Position numbers and translations under genes: made by a program. A model generated the notes under the pieces. It made no database searches and had not been told where the DNA came from. It was given only the letters and a program-made list of their open reading frames with translations. DNA of 42,371 bases from an uncultured Bradyrhizobium sp. GTDB lineage: Bacteria; Pseudomonadota; Alphaproteobacteria; Rhizobiales; Xanthobacteraceae. The stretch lies in contig NZ_CAKZJO010000020.1 of NCBI RefSeq assembly GCF_936943645.1, positions 1-42,371 of the forward strand. The letters run 5' to 3'. Shown here piece by piece: positions 16,499-25,796 of this stretch (position 1 is the stretch's first letter; the number at the start of each line of letters is the position of its first letter).

Positions 16499-18597
16499 TG
16501 CCCGATCTTTTGCTTGAACTGTTCTCCGAAGAAATCCCCGCACGCATGCAAGCCAAGGCGGCCGACGATCTGCGCCGCCTGGTCACCGACAAGCTCGTCG
16601 CCGAAGGCCTCGTCTATGAGGGCGCCAAGGCGTTCGCGACGCCGCGCCGCCTCGCGCTCACCGTGCACGGCATTCCCGCGCGCCAGCCTGATCTCAAGAC
16701 TGAACGCCGCGGACCGAAAGTCGGCGCGCCTGATGCGGCCGTGCAGGGCTTCCTGAAGGCGACGGGATTGAAGTCGCTGGATGAAGCAAAAATCCAGCGC
16801 GATCCCAAGGGTGATTTCTACATCGGCCTGATCGAGAAGCCCGGCCGCGATGCGATCGACGTGCTCGCGGAAATACTGCCGGTGATCATCCGCACCTTCC
16901 CTTGGCCGAAATCGATGCGCTGGGGCGCGCGCTCCGGCAAGCCGGGCGCGCTCAACTGGGTGCGGCCGCTGCACGCGATCACCGCGACCTTCGGGCTCGA
17001 GACCGAAGAGCCGGATGTCGTGAAGTTCGAGGTCGACGGCATCGCGACCGGCCAGACGACGTATGGCCATCGCTTCCTCGCACCCGGTGCCATTCAAGTG
17101 CGCCGCTTCGAGGACTATGAGGCAAAGCTGCTCGACGCCAAGGTCGTGCTCGACCCAGACAGGCGCAAGGACGCGATCCTCACCGATGCCAAGCAGCTCG
17201 CCTTCGCGCAGGGTTTTGAGCTGGTCGAGGACCAGAACCTGCTCGACGAGGTCGCCGGCCTCGTCGAATGGCCGGTCGTGCTGATGGGCTCGTTCGAGCC
17301 GGAATTTTTGGCGACGCCCGCGGAAGTGATCCGCGCCACCATCCGCAACAACCAGAAGTGCTTCGTGGTGCGCGATCCCAAGACGGGCAAGCTCGCCAGC
17401 AAGTTCATCCTGGTCGCCAACATCGAGGCGACCGACGGAGGTGCGACCATTATCGCCGGCAACGAGCGCGTGATCCGCGCGCGGTTGTCGGATGCCAAGT
17501 TCTTCTACGAGACCGATCTCAAGACCAGGCTCGAGGAGCGGCTGCCGAAGTTCGAGCAGATCGTGTTCCACGAGAAGCTCGGCACGCAGGCGGCCCGCAT
17601 CAAACGCATCGAGCGTCTCGCGGCCGAGATTGCGCCGCCTGTCGGTGCCGATGTCGCCAAGGCCACGCGCGCTGCGCATCTCGTCAAGGCGGATTTGCTG
17701 ACCGAGGTCGTCGGCGAATTCCCGGAAGTGCAGGGCCTGATGGGCAAGTATTACGCCCTGGCGCAAGGTGAGGATGCCTCCGTCGCCGCCGCCTGCGAGG
17801 AGCACTACAAGCCGCAGGGGCCGACGGATCGCGTGCCGACCGATCCGGTCAGCGTTGCGGTCGCGCTCGCCGACAAGATCGATACGCTCGTGGGCTTCTG
17901 GGCCATCGACGAGAAACCGACGGGCAGCAAGGATCCGTATGCGCTGCGTCGTGCCGCGCTCGGTGTGATCAGGTTGATCGCCGAGAACGCGTTGCGGCTG
18001 TCGCTGATGAAGGTGGCGGCGTCTGCACTCGCTGGCCTGTCGGTGAAGCCCGCCGATGCCCAGAAACTTCCGAGCGACCTGCTCGCCTTCTTCGCCGATC
18101 GCCTCAAGGTTCAACTCCGGGAGCAGGGCGCGCGGCACGATCTCGTCGATGCCGTGTTTGCGCTCGGCGGCCAGGATGACCTCCTGATGATCGTCCGCCG
18201 CGTCGAGGCGCTCGGAAAGTTCCTCGAGAGCGACGACGGCAAGAACCTGCTCGCCGGTACCAAGCGCGCCAGCAACATCCTCTCCATCGAGGAGAAGAAG
18301 GACAAGCGCAGCTTCGATGGCGCGCCGGATGCTGCGCTCTATGGCCTCGCCGAGGAGAAGGCGCTGGCCAAGGCGATCGGCGAGGTCAAGGCGGAGGCGA
18401 GTGCTGCCGTTGCGAAGGAAGACTTTGCCGCCGCCATGAGCGCGATGGCAAAGCTGCGTCCGCCGGTCGATGCGTTCTTCGACAAGGTTCGCGTCAACGA
18501 CGACGATGCGAAGGTGCGCGAGAACCGCCTGAAGCTCCTGAACGAGATCCGCAGCGCCACGCGCGCGGTGGCGGATTTCTCGAAGATCCAGGATTGA
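16498..18597 (+). CDS. glyS: Glycyl-tRNA synthetase beta subunit
   Basis: The 699-residue beta subunit begins [17 protein letters not shown], the standard opening of the family. [18 protein letters not shown] and [24 protein letters not shown] are further conserved blocks, the last within the HD-like domain. The C-terminal 100 residues resemble the anticodon-binding DALR region. The subunit binds tRNA-Gly and works with GlyQ. It overlaps glyQ by one base. Just after the gene lies a family R1 palindrome and, beyond it, the terminator of the opposing gene. Confidence 0.97.
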   Translation: MPDLLLELFSEEIPARMQAKAADDLRRLVTDKLVAEGLVYEGAKAFATPRRLALTVHGIPARQPDLKTERRGPKVGAPDAAVQGFLKATGLKSLDEAKIQRDPKGDFYIGLIEKPGRDAIDVLAEILPVIIRTFPWPKSMRWGARSGKPGALNWVRPLHAITATFGLETEEPDVVKFEVDGIATGQTTYGHRFLAPGAIQVRRFEDYEAKLLDAKVVLDPDRRKDAILTDAKQLAFAQGFELVEDQNLLDEVAGLVEWPVVLMGSFEPEFLATPAEVIRATIRNNQKCFVVRDPKTGKLASKFILVANIEATDGGATIIAGNERVIRARLSDAKFFYETDLKTRLEERLPKFEQIVFHEKLGTQAARIKRIERLAAEIAPPVGADVAKATRAAHLVKADLLTEVVGEFPEVQGLMGKYYALAQGEDASVAAACEEHYKPQGPTDRVPTDPVSVAVALADKIDTLVGFWAIDEKPTGSKDPYALRRAALGVIRLIAENALRLSLMKVAASALAGLSVKPADAQKLPSDLLAFFADRLKVQLREQGARHDLVDAVFALGGQDDLLMIVRRVEALGKFLESDDGKNLLAGTKRASNILSIEEKKDKRSFDGAPDAALYGLAEEKALAKAIGEVKAEASAAVAKEDFAAAMSAMAKLRPPVDAFFDKVRVNDDDAKVRENRLKLLNEIRSATRAVADFSKIQD

Positions 18598-18612
18598 GGC
18601 GCGCTGACGGGG

Positions 18613-18765
18613 CTCTCGTGCCCCGGATGCTGTGCAGCGCGCCGCGCCTTCGCGGCGTGATGCACTGCTAAGCCGGGGCCCATGGCGGCTGCGTGCACGA
18701 AGGTCTCGGGGTCCCGGCTCTGCGTCGCAACGCTTGCGCGTTGCGCCTTGTCCGGGACACGAGAG
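18613..18765. repeat. Palindromic repeat, family R1 (copy 3)
   Basis: CTCTCGTGCCCCGGATGCTG, inner TAAGCCGGGGCCCAT with GGGTCCCGGCTCTGC, and CCTTGTCCGGGACACGAGAG reproduce the plan of the other two R1 copies in the same orientation. It lies between the convergent glyS and DUF1236 genes. Confidence 0.85.
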
Positions 18766-18770
18766 CGGCA

Positions 18771-18812
18771 CAAAAAAATGCCCCACCCGGCGGGGGGAAG
18801 ACCGGGCGGGGC
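18771..18812 (-). terminator. Rho-independent terminator of the DUF1236 gene
   Basis: Read on the minus strand, GCCCCGCCCGG, a loop of about 11 nt, and CCGGGTGGGGC form a GC-rich stem, followed directly by ATTTTTTTG. That is a textbook intrinsic terminator about 90 nt past the stop of the DUF1236 gene. Confidence 0.85.
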
Positions 18813-18899
18813 CTGATGTCCGATTTACGCTGCTCGCGCCAGCCTGATTGAAGTGACGCGCCGGACATCTAGTCGATCAATGCCGATCGCCGATCAGCG

Positions 18900-19253
18900 C
18901 TAGTCCAGCACCTCGACGATGCGGCGCGAGCGCGGCTCGACCAGAACGGTCTCGCCGTTCACGACGGTGTAGCGGTAGGTGGTGGCGCCGAAGCGTTGCG
19001 GCACGTCATAATAGGTGATGCCGGTCTCCGGTAAGGTCGAGCCGACCACGACGCGATCCGGAATCCGGAAGGCCGGCACACGCTGCTCGACGACATATTC
19101 GCGGAAGGCCGGCCGCTGGTCGACCGCAATGCTCGGTGCGCTGTCGACCACGGTAGGCGCGCGTCCGACGGTGACACCGCTTTGCGCCTGCGCCGCAAGG
19201 GGCGAGCCGATCGCGGCCGCGAGCGCTGCAAGAGCAAGAATCCTGTTCCGCAT
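18900..19253 (-). CDS. DUF1236-family exported protein
   Basis: The 117-residue protein has a clear signal peptide (MRNRILALAALAAAIGSPLA, cleavage likely after AQA). Its C-terminal half YYDVPQRFGATTYRYTVVNGETVLVEP ends in RRIVEVLD. This pattern of a short periplasmic protein ending in a strand-rich Y-VNG-VLV-P-RRIV motif is the DUF1236 family, common and of unknown function in Rhizobiales. AAGGAG lies 7-8 nt before the ATG. Longer upstream frames exist but have no signal sequence and no ribosome site. It stands alone and ends in its own terminator. Confidence 0.9.
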   Translation of the reverse strand: MRNRILALAALAAAIGSPLAAQAQSGVTVGRAPTVVDSAPSIAVDQRPAFREYVVEQRVPAFRIPDRVVVGSTLPETGITYYDVPQRFGATTYRYTVVNGETVLVEPRSRRIVEVLD

Positions 19254-19484
19254 GGACAACTCCTTCGACGTGATTTTATTTTCGGACGCGTCAATGACGC
19301 GACCGGTTGGCCAATGCATGCCCCCTTGGCAATGTTCCGGGAAAAGGCCCGCCGCATCAGCGGCAATTTCAGGCAGTTTTCGTGGGTGCCGGAACTCGCA
19401 GCGCCCTTCGAGCGTCTCTACTCGCGGAACCGGGACCGGTATGATCCGCCCGCGATTCGCCCCACCTCCACAGAAAGATAGTTC

Positions 19485-19640
19485 ATGCACATCACCGTCG
19501 CCCACATTTCGCCGATCCTGTCGTTGATTGCGGGCGTGCTCATCCTGATCATGCCGCGGCTCCTCAACCTCATTGTCGCGATCTTCCTCATCGTCAATGG
19601 CGCGATCGGGCTCGGGCTCCTGAAGTGGCTCCACTTCTAG
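19485..19640 (+). CDS. DUF3096-family 51-residue membrane protein
   Basis: The tiny protein starts MHITVAHISPILSLIAGVL and has two membrane helices (about 9-23 and 26-46) separated by the PRLLN turn, ending in KWLHF. This matches the DUF3096 family of small two-helix membrane proteins, whose function is unknown. The ribosome site is weak (AGAAAGATAG). It lies between the divergent DUF1236 gene and ppdK. The codon choice (CTC, ATC, GTC) is like that of the neighbours. Confidence 0.85.
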   Translation: MHITVAHISPILSLIAGVLILIMPRLLNLIVAIFLIVNGAIGLGLLKWLHF

Positions 19641-19736
19641 GCGTTCACTTTTCGGAACTGTCCGTCTTGCGCGGGCCCGCCCAAAATGGTGTAAGGCCCG
19701 CGAATTCCCATTCCTCTCGCAGGTTGTGTGCAAGCT

Positions 19737-22676
19737 ATGGCCAAAGCCGCCTCGAAGCCGAAGAAGACCCTCGCGAAAATCCCAGCGAAATCAAAGTCCT
19801 CCGCCGCCGCGAAAGCCGCGCCGCCGGCGCGCAAGGCGCTGGCCAAGAGCGCGCCGAAGCCGGTCGCCAAATCCGCTGCCAAGCCCGCTGTAAAGCCGGC
19901 GGCAAAGGCTGTGACCAAGGCGGCTGCGCCGAAGGTTGCTGCGAAGCCTGCGCCGAAGAAGGCCACGCCCGCCAAGGCTGCGTTGGCCGCGGGCAAGGCC
20001 GGGAAATGGGTCTACACGTTCGGCGACGGCAAGGCCGAGGGCCGGACGGAGATGCGCGACCTGCTCGGCGGCAAGGGCGCCAACCTCGCCGAGATGGCCA
20101 ATCTTGGCCTGCCGGTGCCTCCCGGCTTCACCATCCCGACCTCGGTCTGCACCTATTTCTACGCTCACGACAAATCCTATCCGAAGGAATTGCAGTCGCA
20201 GGTTGAGAAGGCGCTCGACCATGTCGGCAAGTTGACCGGCAAGGTGTTCGGCGACACCAAGAACCCGCTGCTGGTCTCCGTGCGCTCCGGCGCCCGCGCC
20301 TCGATGCCGGGCATGATGGACACGGTGCTCAACCTCGGCCTCAACGACCGGACCGTGGAAGCGCTGTCGGAACTGTCGGGCGATCGTCGCTTCGCCTATG
20401 ACAGCTATCGCCGCTTCATCACGATGTATTCGGACGTGGTGCTCGGCTTCGAGCATCATCACTTCGAGGAAATCCTCGACACCTTCAAGGACAGCCAGGG
20501 CTACACGCTCGACACCGACCTGTCCGCCGACGACTGGGTCGAACTGGTCGGCAAGTACAAGGACGCCGTCGCGCGCGAGACCGGCAAGGATTTCCCGCAG
20601 GATCCGCACGACCAGCTCTGGGGCGCGATCGGTGCCGTGTTCTCATCCTGGATGAACGCGCGCGCGGTGACGTACCGCAAGCTGCACGACATTCCGGAAT
20701 CCTGGGGCACCGCGGTCAACGTGCAGGCCATGGTGTTCGGCAACATGGGCGAGACCTCGGCGACCGGCGTTGCCTTCACCCGCAACCCCTCGACCGGCGA
20801 GAGCAAGCTCTACGGCGAGTTCCTGATCAACGCGCAAGGCGAGGACGTGGTGGCGGGCATCCGCACGCCGCAGGACATCACCGAGGAGGCGCGCCAGGAA
20901 TCCGGCTCCGACAAGGCGTCGATGGAAGCGGCGATGCCGGAAGCCTTCAAGGAGCTGACGCGAATCTACACGCAGCTCGAGAAGCACTACCGCGACATGC
21001 AGGACATGGAGTTCACCGTCGAGCGCGGCAAGCTCTGGATGCTGCAGACCCGCGGCGGCAAGCGCACCGCCAAGGCGGCGCTGCGCATCGCGGTCGAGCT
21101 CGCCAATGAAGGCCTGATCTCGAAGAAGGAGGCGGTCACCCGCATCGATCCGGCTTCGCTCGATCAGCTGCTGCACCCGACCATCGATCCCAACGCCAAG
21201 CGCGACGTGATCGCAACCGGCCTGCCGGCTTCGCCCGGCGCGGCCTCCGGCGAGATCGTGTTCTCCTCGGATGAGGCGGCCAAGCTCCAGGGCGACGGGC
21301 GCAAGGTGATCCTGGTCCGCATCGAGACCAGCCCGGAAGACATCCACGGCATGCACGCCGCGGAAGGCATCCTCACCACCCGTGGCGGCATGACCTCGCA
21401 CGCGGCGGTGGTCGCGCGCGGCATGGGCAAGCCCTGCGTCTCCGGCTGCGGCACCATCCGCGTCGACTACGGCCGCGGCACCATGAGCATCGGCTCGCGC
21501 ACCTTCAAGACCGGTGACGTCATCACCATCGACGGCTCGCTCGGCCAGGTGCTCGCCGGCCGCATGCCGATGATCGAGCCGGAGCTCTCCGGCGAGTTCG
21601 GCACGCTGATGAACTGGGCCGACCAGGTCCGCAAGATCGGCGTCCGCGTCAACGGCGACACGCCCGACGACGCCCGCACCGCGATCAAGTTCGGCGCCGA
21701 AGGCATTGGTCTGTGCCGCACCGAGCACATGTTCTTCGAGGAGACGCGCATCCGCACGGTGCGCGAGATGATCCTCTCCGAGGACGAGCAGTCGCGCCGC
21801 GCCGCGCTGGCAAAGCTTTTGCCGATGCAGCGTGCCGACTTCGTCGAGCTGTTCGAGATCATGAAGGGCCTGCCGGTCACGATCCGCTTGCTCGATCCGC
21901 CGCTGCACGAGTTCCTGCCGCACACCCACGCCGAGGTCGAGGAAGTGGCGCGCGCCATGAACACCGATCCGCGCCGCCTCGCCGATCGCGCGCGCGAGCT
22001 CTCCGAGTTCAATCCGATGCTCGGCTTCCGCGGCTGCCGTATCGCGATCGCCTATCCTGAAATCGCCGAGATGCAGGCGAGGGCCATTTTCGAGGCTGCG
22101 GTCGAGGCCGAGAAGCGCACCGGCAAGGCCGTCGGCCTCGAGGTGATGGTGCCGCTGATCGCGACCAAGATGGAGCTCGATCTCGTCAAGGCGCGGATCG
22201 ATGCAACCGCCCAGTCGGTGATGCGCGAGACCAACACCAAGCTGGCCTATCAGGTCGGCACCATGATCGAGCTGCCGCGCGCCTGTCTGCTCGCGGGCGA
22301 GATCGCGCAGTCGGCCGAGTTCTTCTCGTTCGGCACCAACGATCTGACGCAGACGACCTACGGCATCAGCCGCGACGACGCGGCGAGCTTCCTCGGTCCG
22401 TACGTGGCGAAGGGCATCCTCTCTGTCGATCCCTTCATCGCGCTCGACCAGGAAGGCGTCGGCGAGCTCGTCAAGATCGGCGTTGCGCGCGGCCGCAAGA
22501 CGCGGGCGAAGCTCAAGGTCGGCATCTGCGGCGAGCACGGCGGCGATCCCGCCTCCGTCGCCTTCTGCCACAATATCGGCCTCGACTACGTTTCCTGCTC
22601 GCCCTACCGCGTGCCGATCGCCCGCCTCGCGGCGGCACAGGCCGCGCTCGGCAAGGAGATCGCCAGCCAGGCGTAA
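19737..22676 (+). CDS. ppdK: Pyruvate, phosphate dikinase with histone-H1-like N-terminal tail
   Basis: The protein is about 979 residues, some 90 longer than a usual PPDK. The enzyme converts pyruvate, ATP and phosphate to phosphoenolpyruvate, AMP and diphosphate, reversibly, in the cytoplasm. The core starts at about residue 91 with WVYTFGDG, then LLGGKGANLAEM (nucleotide-binding domain). The phosphohistidine is H555 in GGMTSHAAVVARGMGKPC, and the catalytic cysteine C931 in GICGEHGGDP. The first 90 residues are almost only Ala, Lys, Pro and Ser (about 34 Ala and 23 Lys, no acidic residue), like the tail of histone H1. An alternative GTG at 19728 adds three residues. It is monocistronic, with an intrinsic terminator downstream. 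Confidence 0.95.
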   Translation: MAKAASKPKKTLAKIPAKSKSSAAAKAAPPARKALAKSAPKPVAKSAAKPAVKPAAKAVTKAAAPKVAAKPAPKKATPAKAALAAGKAGKWVYTFGDGKAEGRTEMRDLLGGKGANLAEMANLGLPVPPGFTIPTSVCTYFYAHDKSYPKELQSQVEKALDHVGKLTGKVFGDTKNPLLVSVRSGARASMPGMMDTVLNLGLNDRTVEALSELSGDRRFAYDSYRRFITMYSDVVLGFEHHHFEEILDTFKDSQGYTLDTDLSADDWVELVGKYKDAVARETGKDFPQDPHDQLWGAIGAVFSSWMNARAVTYRKLHDIPESWGTAVNVQAMVFGNMGETSATGVAFTRNPSTGESKLYGEFLINAQGEDVVAGIRTPQDITEEARQESGSDKASMEAAMPEAFKELTRIYTQLEKHYRDMQDMEFTVERGKLWMLQTRGGKRTAKAALRIAVELANEGLISKKEAVTRIDPASLDQLLHPTIDPNAKRDVIATGLPASPGAASGEIVFSSDEAAKLQGDGRKVILVRIETSPEDIHGMHAAEGILTTRGGMTSHAAVVARGMGKPCVSGCGTIRVDYGRGTMSIGSRTFKTGDVITIDGSLGQVLAGRMPMIEPELSGEFGTLMNWADQVRKIGVRVNGDTPDDARTAIKFGAEGIGLCRTEHMFFEETRIRTVREMILSEDEQSRRAALAKLLPMQRADFVELFEIMKGLPVTIRLLDPPLHEFLPHTHAEVEEVARAMNTDPRRLADRARELSEFNPMLGFRGCRIAIAYPEIAEMQARAIFEAAVEAEKRTGKAVGLEVMVPLIATKMELDLVKARIDATAQSVMRETNTKLAYQVGTMIELPRACLLAGEIAQSAEFFSFGTNDLTQTTYGISRDDAASFLGPYVAKGILSVDPFIALDQEGVGELVKIGVARGRKTRAKLKVGICGEHGGDPASVAFCHNIGLDYVSCSPYRVPIARLAAAQAALGKEIASQA

Positions 22677-22713
22677 GCAAGGCTGACGAGCGTAGGCTGA
22701 ACTAGAACTCCGG

Positions 22714-22749
22714 AAGGGGCGGGGCGAAAGCTCCGCCTCTTTCATTTTG
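22714..22749 (+). terminator. Rho-independent terminator of ppdK
   Basis: GGGGCGGGGC-GAAA-GCTCCGCCTC forms a ten-pair stem (with two G-U pairs) closed by a stable GAAA tetraloop, followed by TTTCATTTT. It lies about 40 nt after the ppdK stop. Confidence 0.82.
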
Positions 22750-22762
22750 CGCTCTCTTCACG

Positions 22763-22849
22763 CCGTCATTGCGAGGAGCCTTTGCGACGAAGCAATCCAG
22801 ACTGTCTCCGCGGAAAGACTCTGGATTCTTCGCTGCGCTCGCAATGACG
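22763..22849. repeat. Palindromic repeat, family R2 (copy 3)
   Basis: CCGTCATTGCGAGGAGCC with GACGAAGCAATCCAGA is mirrored by TCTGGATTCTTCG and GCTCGCAATGACG. It matches the copy at 1904-1991 almost base for base in its left half. It lies just after the ppdK terminator in the gene-free stretch 22677-23232. Confidence 0.87.
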
Positions 22850-22880
22850 AGATCGTGGAAAGCGCGCGCCACACACGCGC

Positions 22881-22985
22881 TGTCATCACGCGCGAAGGCG
22901 GCTGATCCAGTATTCCACCAGCGTTAGTGATTGAATCGAGAAGCCGCAGCGTACTGGATGCTCCCGCCTTCGCGGAGCATGACAC
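22881..22985. repeat. Palindromic repeat, family R6
   Basis: TGTCATCACGCGCGAAGGCGG-CTGATCCAGTA is mirrored 40 nt on by TACTGGATGCTCCCGCCTTCGCGGAGCATGACA. The arms are imperfect but long. It follows an R2 copy directly, so this gap also holds two stacked families. The remaining bases to 23232 must hold the promoter of the cell wall hydrolase gene; no obvious box is seen. Confidence 0.78.
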
Positions 22986-23232
22986 CGGCGATGACGAAAC
23001 ACATCGTGCAAACGCCCACGGTGGAACCATCGCACGTCCCGTATTGATACGTGTGCGCAAGAGTTCCTTCACCATTCGCGTTGACCTCTTGTTTACCGCT
23101 TCGCGTGACGACGCATTTACCACCGTGCGCGATCACCCCGTGAAAACACCTGTGTTCGCTTGAGTGTGCCGCGCGCGCAACGCCGATTAACGCCCCGGCA
23201 ACCTAAATTGGATACTTACGAGAAAGGTCGAA

Positions 23233-24744
23233 TTGCACGGATGTACTGCGTTTCGATTTTTCTGGCGTAAGCGTAGCGTGAGCGTGTTGATGTCAGTGTT
23301 GCGTAACCATCCGAAGGGCGCGCGGTTCGCGTCCTTCGGCATCGGTCTCTGCATCTTCGCATTGATGCCGAGAGAGACCGGCTATCAGGACATTGCTTCC
23401 TTGCTGGCGCGCCAACCCGGCGTTGCCGAGCGTTGGCAGAAGCAGGTGTTCTCGGCGGCGTCCTCGATCCAGCTCGCCACCTACAGTTTCTCCCGCCCGA
23501 TCGGCACCTCGGTTCCGCAGAGCGCGATGGTTCGCCTGGCGAGCCTCGACGGCCGCGACGTCACCGGCGCGATCAGCCGCAATCCGGCGCTGCAGGCGCC
23601 GCCGCGCTACCAGGCTTCAGACTTTCCCAAGGTCGATCGCTCCATGAAGGGCGATCGCCTCGCAATCGCCACGCCGACCGAGGCTCCCGAGACGAGCGCA
23701 CCCGCAGCGACCCCGGCGCAGCAAGATCCCGCGACTTCGAACAGCTCGGTGTTCGGCGCCAAGACGGCCGCATTACCGCAGGCGATGTCGCCGGAGTCCG
23801 CGGCCGCGCTCGATCCCGAGCTGCAGGAAGCGCTCCGCGCGCCGCCGCTGCCGCAATACACCAATGCCCCGCGCGCCAGCGACGCCGCACGCGCGCTCGC
23901 GACCGCACCCCTCGAGGCGCTCAAGCGGACCACGGCGCCGACGACGCCGGTGCGCGATCCCTTCAGCGTCAAGACCTCCAATCTCTTCTTCGGCAGCTCC
24001 TCACTCGGCGGCAATCTGGAGAGCATCGAGAGCTGGCAGCCCGGCGCCGAGCCGCTGATCGTGATGGCCGATCCCGATATGAAGGTGACGGCCTCGCTGA
24101 TGCCGCCGACGGCGGAGATCGCCAAGGATATCGAGAGCGGCGAGAGCGTCGCGCCGAAGGGCGAGGTCAACGCCGACAACCAGCGCACCCGATCGCCGGC
24201 GGAGCGGCTCGCACTCGACGATAAATCGCGCGCCAAGTCGGAAAAGTGTCTCGCCGAGGCCGTCTATTTCGAATCGCGCGGCGAGGCCGTACGCGGCCAG
24301 ATCGCGGTGGCCCAGGTCGTGATGAACCGCGTGTTCTCCGGCAAATATCCGGACACCGTGTGCGGGGCGGTCTATCAGAACAAGCACCGCCATCTCGCCT
24401 GCCAGTTCACCTTCGCCTGCGACAACAATGCCGACGTGATCCGCGAGCCCGAGATGTGGGACCGCGCCAAGAAGATCGCGAAGGCCATGCTCGACGGTCA
24501 GATCTGGCTGCCCGAGGTCGGCAAGTCCACGCATTACCATGCCTATTGGGTGCGCCCGTCCTGGGTGGCCGAGATGAAGAAGATGTACAAGACCGGCGTG
24601 CACACCTTCTACCGTCCGCGCGCCTGGGGCGACGGCAGCGAGGAGCCGAGCTGGGGCACGCCGGCCCAGACCGCCGCGCTCTCAGCCGAGCTGGCGCAGG
24701 AAGCCAAGAGCTCCGCCGAGATGGGCGTGAGCGAGCGCAGGTAA
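23233..24744 (+). CDS. SleB-type cell wall hydrolase with long disordered linker
   Basis: The protein is about 503 residues. The C-terminal domain starts around residue 338 with CLAEAVYFESRGE and continues through GQIAVAQVVMNRV, CGAVYQ, CQFTFACD and THYHAYWVRPSW. This is the Hydrolase_2 (SleB) fold, a lytic transglycosylase-like enzyme; the Glu of YFESRGE is the likely catalytic residue. The N-terminus holds a basic stretch and one hydrophobic helix (FASFGIGLCIFALM), a signal anchor. Between them lie about 280 residues rich in Ala, Pro, Ser and Thr. It probably cuts peptidoglycan in the periplasm. The TTG at 23233 has AGAAAGG six nt upstream; an ATG at 23290 without such a site is the alternative. 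Confidence 0.85.
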   Translation: MHGCTAFRFFWRKRSVSVLMSVLRNHPKGARFASFGIGLCIFALMPRETGYQDIASLLARQPGVAERWQKQVFSAASSIQLATYSFSRPIGTSVPQSAMVRLASLDGRDVTGAISRNPALQAPPRYQASDFPKVDRSMKGDRLAIATPTEAPETSAPAATPAQQDPATSNSSVFGAKTAALPQAMSPESAAALDPELQEALRAPPLPQYTNAPRASDAARALATAPLEALKRTTAPTTPVRDPFSVKTSNLFFGSSSLGGNLESIESWQPGAEPLIVMADPDMKVTASLMPPTAEIAKDIESGESVAPKGEVNADNQRTRSPAERLALDDKSRAKSEKCLAEAVYFESRGEAVRGQIAVAQVVMNRVFSGKYPDTVCGAVYQNKHRHLACQFTFACDNNADVIREPEMWDRAKKIAKAMLDGQIWLPEVGKSTHYHAYWVRPSWVAEMKKMYKTGVHTFYRPRAWGDGSEEPSWGTPAQTAALSAELAQEAKSSAEMGVSERR

Positions 24745-24752
24745 TTGTTCTT

Positions 24753-24896
24753 CACCTCGCCCCGCTTGCGGGGAGAGGGTTGGGGTGAGGGGGACTCTCC
24801 GCGCGGACGGTGAGAGTTGGACTCGTGGAGACTCCCCCTCACCCGGAATCCGCGCTACGCGCGCATTCCGGCCTCTCCCCGCAAGCGGGGAGAGGC
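24753..24896. repeat. Palindromic repeat, family R4 (full copy)
   Basis: CACCTCGCCCCGCTTGCGGGGAGAGGGTTGGGG and the distal CCTCTCCCCGCAAGCGGGGAGAGGC are inverted partners, with a smaller CGGAATCCGCGCTACGCGCGCATTCCG hairpin inside. It fills the gap between the convergent cell wall hydrolase and nadC genes. Confidence 0.87.
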
Positions 24897-24906
24897 GAAG
24901 ACGCCA

Positions 24907-25785
24907 TCACATCTCGATATCCAGCGCACAGTCGAAATTCGGCGCCGAATGCGTCAATGCACCCGCTGACGCGTAGTCGACGCCGGTCGCTGCAATCGCG
25001 GCGATCGAGTCCGGCGTGACGCCGCCTGACGCCTCCAGCTCGAGCCGGCCCTCCGTCATCCGCACGGCCTCGCGCAGCGTCGCAACGTCCATGTTGTCGA
25101 GCAGCACGGCATCAGCGATCGCCGTGTCCAGCACCTCGCGCAGCTGCGCCAGCGTGTCCACCTCGATCTCGATCTTGACGAGGTGGCCGGCATGGCTGCG
25201 GGCGCGCTCCAGCACCGGGCGGATGCCGCCGGCGACCGCGATGTGGTTGTCCTTGATCAGGATCGCATCGTCGAGGCCGTAGCGGTGGTTGAAGCCGCCG
25301 CCGCAGCGCACGGCGTATTTCTCCAGTGCGCGCAACCCCGGCGTGGTCTTGCGTGTGCAGCAGATGCGCATCTTCGTGCCTTCGGTGCGCGCGACGTAGT
25401 CCGCCGTGAGCGTCGCAACGCCCGACAGACGGCCGACGAAATTCAGCGCGGTCCGCTCGGCGGTGAGGATGGCGCGCGCAGACCCCGAGATCGTCAGCAG
25501 CTGCTGTCCACGGGTAGCGTGTGCGGCGTCACGGACATGGGCGCGCAGCTCGATATCGGTCGAGAGCTTTTGCAGCGTTGCGATCGCCAGCGGCAAGCCG
25601 GCGACGACGCCGGACTGGCGCGCGACCAGGACGGCCTCCGCCCTGGTCGCTTCCGGGATCGTGGCCAGCGAGGTGATGTCGCCGGCGCGGCCGAGATCCT
25701 CGTCGAGCGCGCGCAGCACGGCCTCGTCAATCGTGAGCGGCGAGAGGAAGGCGTCGGGGTTGAGCAATGAGGTCGGATTGATCAT
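24907..25785 (-). CDS. nadC: Nicotinate-nucleotide pyrophosphorylase (carboxylating)
   Basis: The 292-residue quinolinate phosphoribosyltransferase joins quinolinate and PRPP to give nicotinate mononucleotide, CO2 and diphosphate. Key blocks are [12 protein letters not shown] near the start, then [37 protein letters not shown] with [27 protein letters not shown] and LEASGGV. I chose the ATG at 25785 because GGAG lies six nt before it. An ATG at 25797 would overlap the nadB stop but has no ribosome site. It is the last gene of the nadA-nadB-nadC operon and is presumably under NadQ control through the nadA upstream region. Confidence 0.97.
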   Translation of the reverse strand: MINPTSLLNPDAFLSPLTIDEAVLRALDEDLGRAGDITSLATIPEATRAEAVLVARQSGVVAGLPLAIATLQKLSTDIELRAHVRDAAHATRGQQLLTISGSARAILTAERTALNFVGRLSGVATLTADYVARTEGTKMRICCTRKTTPGLRALEKYAVRCGGGFNHRYGLDDAILIKDNHIAVAGGIRPVLERARSHAGHLVKIEIEVDTLAQLREVLDTAIADAVLLDNMDVATLREAVRMTEGRLELEASGGVTPDSIAAIAATGVDYASAGALTHSAPNFDCALDIEM

Positions 25786-25796
25786 GGGGAACTCCA

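Noticed and set aside
16420..18786. Minus-strand open frame of 788 codons opposite glyS
   Set aside because: Antisense to a highly conserved essential gene with no recognisable motif; it also runs through an R1 repeat.
19254..19733. Upstream extension of the DUF1236 gene
   Set aside because: The extension would bury the signal peptide inside the protein, and AAGGAG marks the start at 19253.
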